The notes: generated by a model not told the origin, from the sequence alone. Shown: positions 44,115 to 53,419, numbered from the stretch's first letter. The stretch is DNA of 64,000 bases from Lederbergia lenta NBRC 16444 (GCF_001591545.1 NZ_BCVC01000011.1:1-64000); one strand, 5' to 3'. Numbers and translations: made by a program.

Positions 44115-44885
44115 ATGGATATGAAACCTGAAGTTGTTAGCTATCTAGAACGAATTGGTTACAGTGGTCCGACCGAAGCAAGTATAGAAACACTTGCTCA
44201 GTTACAAGAATGCCATCTCCAATCAGTCCCGTACGAAAATTTTGATATATTACAGCGAATCCCGTTATCACTAGAAATACCGGCGCTATTTGATAAGATT
44301 GTTGTCCGTCGTCGTGGTGGTTATTGCTTCGAATTAAATGCACTTTTTAGTTGGTTGTTGAGGGAACTCGGTTATCAGGTTACCGATTACTTCGCCCGTT
44401 TTTGGCGGGATGAACCGAATACACCACCGAAGCGACGTCATCATGTATTACAAGTAGAGACAGAAGGGAAGTTGTATTTATGTGATGTTGGTGTAGGGGG
44501 TGTTGTTCCGCGTCAACCAATTCAAATGGTTGAGCATTTGGTACATAGGCAAGGTGAAGAATACTATCAATTGGAACGCGATAATTATTATGGTTGGATG
44601 CTATATGAAAAAAAGCGGGGACAATGGAGCGAAATTTACTCATTTACTGAGGAGCCGCAGCTACCCAAAGACTACATCATGGCCTCGTATTGGTGTGAGA
44701 ACGCACCAGATTCAATATTTATACATGATGCTATGGTAGCAATTCGAACAGCTGTAGGACGTAATTCGATCGCAGGTAAAGAGTTTCGTATCTTTACAGA
44801 GGGAGGCGTCGAATCATTTACACCACAGACAAAAGAGGAATATAATGAAGCATTAAAAAAGCATTTTGGTATCGTAATAGAATAG
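44115..44885 (+). CDS. Arylamine N-acetyltransferase
   Basis: NAT family, 256 residues; transfers acetyl from acetyl-CoA to arylamines and hydrazines. The catalytic triad is visible: Cys71 in RRRGGYCFELN, His109/110 in RRHHVLQVE, Asp124 in LCDVGVGG. Similar in type to B. subtilis YvcN. GAGGAG lies before the ATG. Probably transcribed with, or just before, the hydrolase gene 81 bases downstream. Confidence 0.93.
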   Translation: MDMKPEVVSYLERIGYSGPTEASIETLAQLQECHLQSVPYENFDILQRIPLSLEIPALFDKIVVRRRGGYCFELNALFSWLLRELGYQVTDYFARFWRDEPNTPPKRRHHVLQVETEGKLYLCDVGVGGVVPRQPIQMVEHLVHRQGEEYYQLERDNYYGWMLYEKKRGQWSEIYSFTEEPQLPKDYIMASYWCENAPDSIFIHDAMVAIRTAVGRNSIAGKEFRIFTEGGVESFTPQTKEEYNEALKKHFGIVIE

Positions 44886-44966
44886 ATAAAAGTATTTGTT
44901 CTTTATTATGGTGATGCTTTACCAGGTTGGGGATCAGACACCATTATATTGCTGGAGGGATGAAAA

Positions 44967-45917
44967 GTGGAGATAACATCTAATTGGCTAACAATGCATG
45001 ACCAAGTAGAAATATACGTGAAGAAGTGGGTATTGAAAAATGTTCATCCAAAAGCAATTTTGCAACTTTCCCATGGCATGGCAGAACATATTGAACGTTA
45101 TAATGAATTTGCCCAGTACTTGGTACATAAAGGAGTATTTGTTTACGGAAATGACCATCGAGGTCATGGTAAAACAGGAGAAAAATCTGGCTTATATGGC
45201 TTTTTTGCGAAAGAAGATGGATTCGAATATGTTGTGGATGATCTTTATAGTGTGAACCAATGGATTCAAAAAGAATATCCAGATGTTCCAATATACTTGA
45301 TGGGACATAGCATGGGTTCTTTTTTAGCAAGAAGATATATCCAGAAATATTCCCACTCTATTAAAGGGGTAATTATATCTGGAACAGCTGGAAGCCCAGG
45401 AATAGCAGGTGAAATTGGAAAACAAATAGCAAAATGGGAAATACGAATAAAGGGTGCCAGGACTCCGAGCCCTTTACTTGATCGCCTATCTTTTGGATCC
45501 TTTAATAAAGGAATAGTAAATTCAAAAACAAAGTTTGACTGGCTCACCCGTGATCAGGAACAAGTTGCAAAGTATATGAATGATCCATTTTGTGGATTTC
45601 TTTCTAGTGCTGGGTACTTTTATGATCTTTTTACAGGCTTGGAAAAAATCCATCATAATGAATTAATTCAATATATACCGAAGCAATTACCTATGTTTAT
45701 TTTTAGTGGGGATAAGGATCCCGTTGGTCGGATGGGCAAAGGTGTGCAAAAGGTAATCCAACAATATGAACAAAATGGCTTAGGGAACATTGAATATAAA
45801 TTCTTTCAGAACGGTAGACATGAAATGCTGAATGAAACGAATAAGAATGAGGTATATCATGTAATCTACCGGTGGTTAATGAAGCAGGAGAGTCTTTCTA
45901 ATCAAACATTTGATTAG
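44967..45917 (+). CDS. Alpha/beta hydrolase, lysophospholipase (YtpA type)
   Basis: A 316-residue serine hydrolase of the monoacylglycerol lipase/lysophospholipase L2 class. Oxyanion motif QLSHGMAEHIERY, family motif YGNDHRGHGKTG, nucleophile elbow MGHSMGSFLARRY (Ser in G-H-S-M-G), Asp in FSGDKDPVGR and His in NGRHEMLNE. GTG start with GGAGGG eight bases upstream. No signal peptide. In B. subtilis the YtpA enzyme belongs to the SigW regulon; no SigW promoter is seen here. Confidence 0.9.
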   Translation: MEITSNWLTMHDQVEIYVKKWVLKNVHPKAILQLSHGMAEHIERYNEFAQYLVHKGVFVYGNDHRGHGKTGEKSGLYGFFAKEDGFEYVVDDLYSVNQWIQKEYPDVPIYLMGHSMGSFLARRYIQKYSHSIKGVIISGTAGSPGIAGEIGKQIAKWEIRIKGARTPSPLLDRLSFGSFNKGIVNSKTKFDWLTRDQEQVAKYMNDPFCGFLSSAGYFYDLFTGLEKIHHNELIQYIPKQLPMFIFSGDKDPVGRMGKGVQKVIQQYEQNGLGNIEYKFFQNGRHEMLNETNKNEVYHVIYRWLMKQESLSNQTFD

Positions 45918-45946
45918 TCTCGATTAAATAGATAATCAAGTATTCC

Positions 45947-45979
45947 AAAAGAAGGTTACGCTAGGAGTAATCTTTTTTG
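45947..45979 (+). terminator. Terminator of the lysophospholipase gene
   Basis: GGTTAC/GTAATC stem with flanking AAAAGAA and TTTTTT. Confidence 0.65.
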
Positions 45980-46115
45980 CATTTATTATAGCCCTCAGAA
46001 GGTCATTGGTAATCCTCTTTATTACCCTCCGTAAACTTCTCAAAACACAGTAGATGTTTGAATTTCTATTGAGATGTGTAAAGTATAAATACCATTAAAT
46101 TGTCAAACAATAGAC

Positions 46116-46136
46116 TTGTCTTTATTAGTACGACAA
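46116..46136. promoter_or_regulatory. Candidate MtlR operator
   Basis: Inverted repeat TTGTC-N11-GACAA about 85 bases before mtlA, with another TTGTC at 46100-46104. MtlR activators of Bacillaceae bind TTG/CAA-flanked dyads upstream of mtlA (established knowledge). No good cre site was seen beside it. Confidence 0.45.
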
Positions 46137-46221
46137 AGTTAGCTTTCTTCCTTATTGAATGTAAAGGATATGTACTTTAACATTAATTAGTAAACATTAA
46201 AATATGAAAGGGAGAGAGCAT

Positions 46222-48138
46222 ATGGCTCAATCTAATATAAAGGTAGCTGTACAAAAGTTCGGAAACTTTCTAAGTTCAATGGTTATGCCGAATATTTCAG
46301 CTTTCATAGCTTGGGGTTTAATTACTGCTTTATTTATTCCTACCGGGTTCATACCAAGTGAAAGCCTTGCCAAAATGGTAGATCCAATGGTTACGTATTT
46401 ACTTCCACTCTTAATCGGATTTACAGGCGGTAAGATTATATATGATCAGCGCGGGGGCGTTGTAGGTGCGATTGCAACAATGGGTGTCATTGTTGGATCA
46501 GATATTCCTATGTTCCTTGGCGCCATGATCATGGGACCTATTGGTGGATATGTGATCAAGAAGTTTGATCAGCTAGTAGAAGGAAAAGTTAAAGCTGGCT
46601 TTGAAATGCTTGTGAATAACTTTTCAGCAGGTATACTAGGCGGTTTGCTGTCTATTATATCATTCTTAGCAATCGGTCCTGCCGTTGATATATTTTCTAG
46701 TTGGCTTATGGCTGGTGTCGATGGACTAGTTGGATTAGGACTATTACCGTTGACGAGTATCCTGATCGAACCTGGTAAAATCCTCTTTTTAAATAATGCT
46801 ATTAACCACGGCATACTTACGCCAATTGGCTTAGAGCAAGTGAAACAGACTGGTCATTCCGTTTTGTTAATGCTTGAAGCAAACCCGGGACCGGGACTTG
46901 GGGTCTTGCTTGCTTATAGTATTTTTGGTAAAGGAACTGCAAAAAGATCGGCACCAGGTGCAGCGATTATTCAATTTTTAGGTGGCATTCATGAAATTTA
47001 CTTTCCATACATCCTTATGCGTCCAATGTTATTTTTGGCAGTCATCCTAGGAGGAATGAGCGGTGTATTTACACTTGTTCTTTTAGGTGGAGGATTATTT
47101 GCGCCATCATCGCCAGGAAGTATTCTAGCAATCGCTGCGGTTACCCCACATCAGCCGATGGCATATATTGCTAACTTTGCCGGAGTTCTTGTAGCGGCAG
47201 CTGTCTCTTTCATCGTTTCGACATTCGTATTAAAAACAGGTAAGCAAACAGATGAAGATATTGAAGAAGCAGCAAGAAAAATGCAAGAAATGAAAGGGAA
47301 GAAAAGCTCTGTTGCAGGTGCATTCGTTGCAAATACAGAAAATGTCCCAGAAGATGTTAATAAAATTTACTTTGCTTGTGACGCTGGAATGGGTTCAAGT
47401 GCAATGGGGGCCTCTCTTCTACGTAAGAAGGTGAAGGAAGCTGGATTAAATATTGCTGTTACAAATACAGCGATCAGTAATCTCCCTTCTGATGCTCAGA
47501 TTGTAATTACACAAGACGAGCTAACTCCAAGGGCACAAAATAAAGTCCCAACTGCTTATCACGTGTCGGTAGACAATTTCTTGTCCAGTCCTGAATACGA
47601 TAAATTAATTGAACAGCTGCAAAATCCGGTAAATGATGAACTTCAAGAAGTAGTGGAAGATGCAGAAGACAATATATCAGTTGATACTGAAATTGCCGAT
47701 ACAGAAAATGATTTACTTCTTGAGGAAAATGTATTTATTAATCAAACATTTGCCCATAAGGAAGAAGCCATTCGGTTTGCGGGTCGTGCTTTGGTCAAAG
47801 CAGGATATGTGGAAGAAAGCTATATTGAAGCAATGATTGCCCGTGACGAAATGACATCTACCTATATGGGAAATGATGTAGCAATTCCACATGGTACCGA
47901 AGAAGCCAAACAGGCAGTCCTTAAATCAGGATTTACCGTTTTACAGGTTCCTAATGGAGTTGACTTTGATGGTCAAAAAGTACGTTTGATTTTCGGTATT
48001 GCAGGTAAAGACGGTACACATCTGGAGATCTTATCTGGAATAGCTGTAACTTGCTCAGATATGGATAATATAGAAAAAATGGTTGAAGCCAAAACAGCCA
48101 AAGAAATCATGGATATGATTAATATTAAAAGCGAATAG
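46222..48138 (+). CDS. mtlA: PTS mannitol transporter subunit IICBA
   Basis: A 638-residue three-domain enzyme II that imports mannitol as mannitol-1-phosphate. IIC (about residues 1-340) has the family motif GGIHEIYFPYI; IIB has the phosphocysteine at about 387 in ACDAGMGSSAMG; IIA has the phosphohistidine at about 556 in DVAIPHGT. In many Bacillaceae IIA is a separate gene (mtlF); here it is fused. ATG 46222 is chosen over 46204 because GGGAGAG lies before it. First gene of the mannitol operon. Confidence 0.96.
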   Translation: MAQSNIKVAVQKFGNFLSSMVMPNISAFIAWGLITALFIPTGFIPSESLAKMVDPMVTYLLPLLIGFTGGKIIYDQRGGVVGAIATMGVIVGSDIPMFLGAMIMGPIGGYVIKKFDQLVEGKVKAGFEMLVNNFSAGILGGLLSIISFLAIGPAVDIFSSWLMAGVDGLVGLGLLPLTSILIEPGKILFLNNAINHGILTPIGLEQVKQTGHSVLLMLEANPGPGLGVLLAYSIFGKGTAKRSAPGAAIIQFLGGIHEIYFPYILMRPMLFLAVILGGMSGVFTLVLLGGGLFAPSSPGSILAIAAVTPHQPMAYIANFAGVLVAAAVSFIVSTFVLKTGKQTDEDIEEAARKMQEMKGKKSSVAGAFVANTENVPEDVNKIYFACDAGMGSSAMGASLLRKKVKEAGLNIAVTNTAISNLPSDAQIVITQDELTPRAQNKVPTAYHVSVDNFLSSPEYDKLIEQLQNPVNDELQEVVEDAEDNISVDTEIADTENDLLLEENVFINQTFAHKEEAIRFAGRALVKAGYVEESYIEAMIARDEMTSTYMGNDVAIPHGTEEAKQAVLKSGFTVLQVPNGVDFDGQKVRLIFGIAGKDGTHLEILSGIAVTCSDMDNIEKMVEAKTAKEIMDMINIKSE

Positions 48139-48145
48139 TTACTTT

Positions 48146-48184
48146 GGTGAATAGAAAAGCATGTTTTTTGCTTTTCTATTCACC
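48146..48184 (+). other. Large hairpin between mtlA and mtlR
   Basis: Perfect 15-bp stem GGTGAATAGAAAAGC/GCTTTTCTATTCACC with a nine-base T-rich loop. No T-run follows (GTTATTC), so it is probably an RNA-processing or stability element, or a leaky terminator that lowers mtlR. Confidence 0.7.
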
Positions 48185-48230
48185 GTTATTCAATGAACAA
48201 TTTTTATATATGCTGAAATGAGATGATGGT

Positions 48231-50306
48231 ATGTACATTACGACGAGAGAAAAGGATATTATTGAATTAATTATCAAAACGGCTGGAAAACATACAGCGT
48301 CTTCTATCGCGGGATATCTACATGTCAGTACCAGAACAGTTCAGCGTGATTTAAAAGCGATAGAAAAAATACTTCAGTTTTTTCAATTGGAGTTAGTTCG
48401 CAAGACAAATAAAGGATTGTTAATTGAAGGCAAGAATGAACAAATATTTCGTCTAATTCAGCATTTAGCAAAGTTAGATCCAATTGATCAAACACCACAT
48501 GAAAGAAAACTACTTCTACTATTGGCTTTATTACAGGAAGAATTCTATACGATCCAAATTTTAGCGAAAGACCTTGGTGTGAGTATTACAACCTTAACGA
48601 CTTATTTGGATGAAATAGAAGTTTGGCTAGCTAATTTTAATATGTACATTGCTAGAAAAAGAGGTGTAGGGATTGAGATTATTGGGACGGAACCTAATAA
48701 ACGAAAAGCCTTAGCACGTTTTTTCTTATTTTATTTTAGTGAAGAGCTCATTGAAAGTTTATTTTTATTAGAAAATGGAAAGAGCAAACAAGAAGTGCTT
48801 TTACATTATTTGAATCCCGATTATCTCCTAACTATAAATAAGTTAGTAAACGCTACGTTTAATCGTTCACAACTGCATCTGGCAGATAGTGATTACATCG
48901 GGTTCATTGTACATATCTGTATTACCTTGCAAAGGAAAGAGGATGGCTTTCTTTTAAGAACAGAAGAGGAAGATACAACTGAACTAACTCATGAATATAA
49001 TTTGATAAAAAAGATATGTGCCGAGTTGGAAAAAGTATATTCCATTTCCTTGGCGAAAGAAGATTTGCTCTACCTAGCAATTATCCTGAAGGGTTCTAAG
49101 CTCCAAGAGGTAACAGACCTTTCATATGACAAAGTAATGCTTAGCCAGGTGATAAGGAATTTAATAATAGATGTATCAACCAAGCTTCATGTAGATTTAA
49201 CAAATGACTTTTCTTTGTACCAAGGGCTTTTAGCTCATATGGAACCATCTCTTTACCGTCTTGAGCAAAAAATGGGATTATTTAACCCGTTGAAAGAGGA
49301 AATAAAACAAAAGTATCCGCTCTTATTTATGGCTGTTAAGAGCTTTGTAGAGGAAGAATTTAAAGATATTGGTGATTTTCCAGATGATGAAATAGCCTTT
49401 ATTGTCCTCCACTTTGGTTCCGCATTAGTGATGAAAGAAGAGCAACTATCTATTAAAGCATTAGTTTTATGCCCAACAGGTATAGGAACTTCTAAGATGC
49501 TGGCAAGTCGAATTAAGAAGGAAATCATAGAAATTGATGAGGTAGAGATTAAATCGATAAAAGATATTCAGGAGAAAAAAAACTTAAAAAGCTATGATCT
49601 GATTATCTCAACAGTAAGACTTCCATTTATAGACATTGATTATATCCTAGTTTCCCCACTTTTAAGTGCTGAAAATATTATGGCAATCAAAAGTTATTTG
49701 AAAAATAATATGGAAAGCCTAACGAAAGATAAGCAATATATAGAGCCCGCACAAAAGGAAGTTCCAGTAAGAGGGGAACTGTCCGTTATTTTGCAAGAGC
49801 TGATGGATGTACATCAGAGCATCGACGCTGTGATAAAGAATTTTGGTGTTTATCGAACGCGAAATACAGAACATAAAGAAATTATTAAAGAAATGGTAAA
49901 TCAAGCTAAGAAAGATAAGATTTTAACAGATGATAAGCAAGTTATCGTTACCTTACAAGATCGAGAAAAACAAGGTGGACTTGGCATACCAAATACAGGC
50001 ATGGCTCTTTTCCACTGTAGGCATGTGGAAGTGAAAGAGTTAATGTTCCAAATCTCTCATTTGGAAGTTCCTTGCTTAGTTAAGGGTATGGATGGGAATG
50101 ACATGTATATGAAGAACTTACTATTGATGTTGGCGCCTGAAGAGTTAAGTATAAGGGAGCAGGAAATAGTAAGTTTGATCAGTACAAGCTTAATTGAAAG
50201 TAAGGAAGCAATGTTAATTTTTTCTTCAGCAAATGAGGAAGCGATTCGTACAAAGTTAGAGGCAACTTTTCTAGATTATCTTCATACTACTTTAATAAAG
50301 GACTGA
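48231..50306 (+). CDS. mtlR: Mannitol operon transcriptional activator MtlR
   Basis: A 691-residue PTS-controlled activator: two N-terminal helix-turn-helix domains (ASSIAGYLHVSTRTVQRDLKAIE at residues about 20-42, and TIQILAKDLGVSITTLTTYLDEIEVW), two PRD domains (about 180-400), a IIB-like domain with Cys in LVLCPTGIGTSKML, and a C-terminal IIA-like domain with His in GMALFHCRH. This is the architecture of B. subtilis and Geobacillus MtlR, phosphorylated by HPr and the mannitol enzyme II. It stands between mtlA and mtlD. Confidence 0.96.
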   Translation: MYITTREKDIIELIIKTAGKHTASSIAGYLHVSTRTVQRDLKAIEKILQFFQLELVRKTNKGLLIEGKNEQIFRLIQHLAKLDPIDQTPHERKLLLLLALLQEEFYTIQILAKDLGVSITTLTTYLDEIEVWLANFNMYIARKRGVGIEIIGTEPNKRKALARFFLFYFSEELIESLFLLENGKSKQEVLLHYLNPDYLLTINKLVNATFNRSQLHLADSDYIGFIVHICITLQRKEDGFLLRTEEEDTTELTHEYNLIKKICAELEKVYSISLAKEDLLYLAIILKGSKLQEVTDLSYDKVMLSQVIRNLIIDVSTKLHVDLTNDFSLYQGLLAHMEPSLYRLEQKMGLFNPLKEEIKQKYPLLFMAVKSFVEEEFKDIGDFPDDEIAFIVLHFGSALVMKEEQLSIKALVLCPTGIGTSKMLASRIKKEIIEIDEVEIKSIKDIQEKKNLKSYDLIISTVRLPFIDIDYILVSPLLSAENIMAIKSYLKNNMESLTKDKQYIEPAQKEVPVRGELSVILQELMDVHQSIDAVIKNFGVYRTRNTEHKEIIKEMVNQAKKDKILTDDKQVIVTLQDREKQGGLGIPNTGMALFHCRHVEVKELMFQISHLEVPCLVKGMDGNDMYMKNLLLMLAPEELSIREQEIVSLISTSLIESKEAMLIFSSANEEAIRTKLEATFLDYLHTTLIKD

Positions 50307-50311
50307 TACGA

Positions 50312-51451
50312 ATGAAACAAGCAGTACATTTTGGTGCAGGGAATATAGGTAGAGGTTTTATTGGTGCACTATTTTCACAATCTGGATATCATGTAACATT
50401 TATAGATATTGCTGAACAAATTATTCAACAATTAAATGAAGAAAAGCAATATCAAGTTAAATTAGCAACAGATCTACAAGAAACGATGACAATAGAGAAT
50501 GTGTCGGGGTTAAATAATTTAACACAGGAAAAGGAAGTCATTGAAGCGATTCAGGATGCTACTTACCTTACTACTGCAATTGGTCCAAATATACTGCCGC
50601 GTATTGCTCCGTTAATAGCGAAGGGATTAGCTAAAAGAGTAAAGGAAAGCAATGAGACATTATATGTGATTGCTTGTGAAAACCAAATATCAGCGACAGA
50701 TCTTCTAAAAGGTTATATACTTGAACATTTGGATGAAGAAACAAAATCTAAATTAGATGAAAGGGTTTATTTCTTTAACTCTGCGGTGGATCGGATTGTG
50801 CCTATCCAAAATAATCAAGGTTCATTAGATGTACTTGTAGAACCTTATTATGAATGGGTTGTGGAAACAACAGAAAGCATTCCGCCAATTGAAGGGATGA
50901 CAATTGTTCCAGACTTAGCGCCTTTTATTGAAAGAAAACTTTTTACAGTGAATACGGGACATGCTTACATTGCTTATCTTGGTTATCTTGGAAATAAATC
51001 AACGATAGATGAAGCGTTGGCTGATGAAAAAATTCTCGAACAAGTTCAAGCGGCTCTTAATGAGACAGGTAATTATTTAGTGAAACAATATGGTTTAAAC
51101 TCAGAAGAACATCAACAATATATTAATAAAATTATTGAACGTTTTAAAAATGCCTATTTAAATGATGGCGTTACTAGAGTTGGCCGTTCACCAATTCGTA
51201 AGCTTGGTCCAAATGATCGTTTGGTACGCCCAGCTGTGGAAGCGAGCAAAGCAGGACTTTCCTATACACATCTTGCAAAGGCGATGGCATCAGCCTTACT
51301 ATTTGATTTCAAAGACGATGAAGAAGCTGTGAAATTACAAGCGATGATGAAGGAAAATGGTTTACCACACACACTTAAAGAGGTAAGTGGGTTAGAAGAA
51401 GATAGTGAAATTACTGAAGAAGTAATAAGACAATATAATGAAATGAAATAA
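50312..51451 (+). CDS. mtlD: Mannitol-1-phosphate 5-dehydrogenase
   Basis: Oxidises mannitol-1-phosphate to fructose-6-phosphate with NAD. The N-terminal Rossmann motif is HFGAGNIGRGFIGALF; the active-site block NTGHAYIAYLGYLGNKSTI and catalytic lysine region near residue 215 match the long-chain polyol dehydrogenases. The length of 379 residues is usual. Begins six bases after mtlR, its ribosome site AAAGGA lying inside the last mtlR codons. Confidence 0.97.
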   Translation: MKQAVHFGAGNIGRGFIGALFSQSGYHVTFIDIAEQIIQQLNEEKQYQVKLATDLQETMTIENVSGLNNLTQEKEVIEAIQDATYLTTAIGPNILPRIAPLIAKGLAKRVKESNETLYVIACENQISATDLLKGYILEHLDEETKSKLDERVYFFNSAVDRIVPIQNNQGSLDVLVEPYYEWVVETTESIPPIEGMTIVPDLAPFIERKLFTVNTGHAYIAYLGYLGNKSTIDEALADEKILEQVQAALNETGNYLVKQYGLNSEEHQQYINKIIERFKNAYLNDGVTRVGRSPIRKLGPNDRLVRPAVEASKAGLSYTHLAKAMASALLFDFKDDEEAVKLQAMMKENGLPHTLKEVSGLEEDSEITEEVIRQYNEMK

Positions 51452-51474
51452 TTGTTTACGCAGTGATACTTTAA

Positions 51475-51508
51475 AAACCATTAGGCGAATGCTTAGTGGT
51501 CTTTTTTT
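51475..51508 (+). terminator. Terminator of the mannitol operon
   Basis: ACCATTAGGC/GCTTAGTGGT stem (two wobble pairs) followed by CTTTTTTT. Confidence 0.85.
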
Positions 51509-51562
51509 ATTTAAATTTTATAAAAAAAGGGATTGTAGAATTAAAAGCAATTTGTTATTATT

Positions 51563-51594
51563 ATATCGTAGTTCGATATATCGGATCGCGATAT
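51563..51594. promoter_or_regulatory. Double dyad operator of the third PadR module
   Basis: Two overlapping perfect dyads of the same kind: ATATCG-N5-CGATAT at 51563-51579 and again at 51578-51594, centres 15 bases apart, ending 19 bases before the PadR start codon. The shared centre is CGATATATCG. Almost certainly a regulator site; the PadR protein is the obvious candidate. Confidence 0.8.
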
Positions 51595-51613
51595 ATGAAA
51601 AGTAGGTGAAAAG

Positions 51614-51949
51614 ATGACAAAACGAACAGAGGATTTTTTACCGCTATCGCAAGCAACATATTATATATTATTATCGTTAAGAGATATACGACATGGATAT
51701 GCCATTATGCAAGATGTTGAAGAAATTAGCCATGGAGATGTAAAAATGGGTCCAGGAACTCTATATGGTGCCCTTAGCAAACTTGAAAAGCAACATATTA
51801 TTTTAAAGGCAGAAGCAAATCAGGAAGACCGCCGTAAATATTATCGATTGACATCGCTTGGTAAAGAGGTGCTTCGACTTGAATATAAGCGCCTTGAGTC
51901 ACTCGTCAAAAATGCCCAAGGAATAATAGAGGAATTGGAAGGTGAATAA
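51614..51949 (+). CDS. PadR family regulator (short form)
   Basis: A 111-residue winged-helix protein: LSQATYYILLSLRDIRHGYAIMQDVEEISHGDVKMGPGTLYGALSKLEKQHIILKAEANQEDRRKYYRLT. GGTGAAAAG is upstream. Followed one base later by a DUF2812 gene, its usual partner. Confidence 0.92.
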   Translation: MTKRTEDFLPLSQATYYILLSLRDIRHGYAIMQDVEEISHGDVKMGPGTLYGALSKLEKQHIILKAEANQEDRRKYYRLTSLGKEVLRLEYKRLESLVKNAQGIIEELEGE

Positions 51950-51950
51950 G

Positions 51951-52457
51951 ATGACCATAAAAAGGTTTAAACTATTTCTTGCTTCAAGCATTGAAAAAGA
52001 AGAAGAGTGGTTGACAGAAATGTCGAAAAGAGGTCTCCATTTTAAAAAATATCGTTTATTTACGTATTATTTTGATGAGAACCCAGATGAATCATATATT
52101 TATCAAATCGATTTTCGTGAAGCGGATGATGATTACTTTCAGTTGTACCAAGACGCTGGCTGGCAATATGTAGATAGTTCTATCAAGCGATTTCATTACT
52201 TTTGTACAAAAGCTGGCACGGAGGGGAGTAAAAAGATTTACTCTGATAGTGAATCAGTGAAGGAAACACTACAACGAATGATGGCATTTTATATTGCAAT
52301 CTTTTTCGCTATGATCACATCACAAATAGGACTTATTGTGACGTGGGAGGGGTGGACGATTCAAGTAATTTTAGCGGTGTTTATTGCCATTGTTATCATA
52401 CTTTATTTGTATATGTTCTATACTCTTAAACGGAAAATCAATTATTATTATAAGTAG
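51951..52457 (+). CDS. DUF2812 membrane protein
   Basis: A 168-residue protein. The N-terminal DUF2812 domain has the signature FKLFLASSIEKEEEWLTEMSKRGLHFKKY, then Y-I-Y-Q-I-D-F and the YQDAGWQYV block, typical of PadR-linked proteins; two membrane helices follow (FYIAIFFAMITSQIGLIVTW and a second at about 140-160). ATG 51951 has GGAAGGTG upstream. Function unknown, possibly the membrane partner of the PadR switch. Confidence 0.88.
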   Translation: MTIKRFKLFLASSIEKEEEWLTEMSKRGLHFKKYRLFTYYFDENPDESYIYQIDFREADDDYFQLYQDAGWQYVDSSIKRFHYFCTKAGTEGSKKIYSDSESVKETLQRMMAFYIAIFFAMITSQIGLIVTWEGWTIQVILAVFIAIVIILYLYMFYTLKRKINYYYK

Positions 52458-52544
52458 GTGGGAGAAAAATACTTTTCGTATAATGAATCCTTTTCTCTAA
52501 TCAAGCGTATACTTTGGTACTACTAAAGCTAGAGGATGGTAAAA

Positions 52545-53249
52545 ATGACTGATTATAGCCAGATAGTAGAAAGTGAGTTGGAAGCTTGGAAAAGAAAAAT
52601 GATTAAGCGGTCAAGCTTGCTTAATCGAATGTCGAAGACCGCACAAACGAAAGTGAATGAATTAATACCGGAAAAAGTTCATACAATTATGACTGAAAGT
52701 ATTAAAAATATGGTAAAGGCAACCCTTGTTGGTTCAAATATGACGACCAACAAACAGCAAGCAGTAGGGATTAGTTTATATGAACGTGATGAGCTTTTAA
52801 AACAGAAGTTATCGACCTATCGAAAAACAGCGGTGATAGAGGGCGCTGGGACTGGTGCGGGTGGCATATTACTTGGGATTGCTGATTTCCCGTTACTTTT
52901 ATCGATTAAAATGAAGTTTTTATTTGAAGCTGCTGCTGTGTATGGTTTTGATACGAGCGAATATGAGGAACGCTTATTTATTCTCCATGTATTCCAACTT
53001 GCTTTTTCGAGTGATGAAAAGCGCAAAGAAACTTTTTATATTATTGAAGATTGGGAAGAACAAAAGAAGTCGCTAGTCGATATGGACTGGCGAGTGTTCC
53101 AACAAGAATATCGCGATTATATTGACCTGGTAAAAATGTTTCAATTAATTCCTGGGATCGGAGCGGTAGTTGGGGCATATGCAAACTATAATCTGCTCGA
53201 TCAACTTGGGGAAACAGCGATGAATGCCTATCGGTTAAGGATGAGATAA
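52545..53249 (+). CDS. EcsC family protein
   Basis: A 234-residue protein of the EcsC family, named after the third gene of the B. subtilis ecs operon. The central glycine-rich hydrophobic block GAGTGAGGILLGIADFPLLLSIKMKFLFEAAAVYG is the hallmark, followed by the acidic-aromatic C-terminal part. Role unknown; peripheral or membrane-inserted. ATG 52545 has AGAGG upstream. Not next to ecsAB. Unlinked to the DUF2812 gene except by position (87 bases). Confidence 0.88.
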   Translation: MTDYSQIVESELEAWKRKMIKRSSLLNRMSKTAQTKVNELIPEKVHTIMTESIKNMVKATLVGSNMTTNKQQAVGISLYERDELLKQKLSTYRKTAVIEGAGTGAGGILLGIADFPLLLSIKMKFLFEAAAVYGFDTSEYEERLFILHVFQLAFSSDEKRKETFYIIEDWEEQKKSLVDMDWRVFQQEYRDYIDLVKMFQLIPGIGAVVGAYANYNLLDQLGETAMNAYRLRMR

Positions 53250-53263
53250 TCAATCTTTTAGAT

Positions 53264-53309
53264 GTCTGACCCCCACTACGTTAAAGCTTTAACGTAGTGG
53301 GGGTCAGAC
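53264..53309. repeat. Perfect 46-bp palindrome
   Basis: Two 23-base arms with no mismatch and no loop, GTCTGACCCCCACTACG and its complement GTAGTGGGGGTCAGAC joined through TTAAAG/CTTTAA, followed by CCTTTTTAA. It can act as a terminator, but the arm length and GACCCCC core look like a mobile REP-type palindrome. Confidence 0.9.
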
Positions 53310-53419
53310 CCTTTTTAACTTATTAGATTTTCTATATAAATTAGTATGGCGGAAACTTTCCATTCGGACTATAATGAGGAATCGACTTTATACTTTAAGA
53401 AAGAAAGAGGGTTAGTGTT

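Noticed and set aside
44137-44643. Minus-strand frames opposite the arylamine acetyltransferase gene.
   Set aside because: Antisense shadows with no ribosome site; the plus-strand enzyme with intact catalytic triad explains the region.
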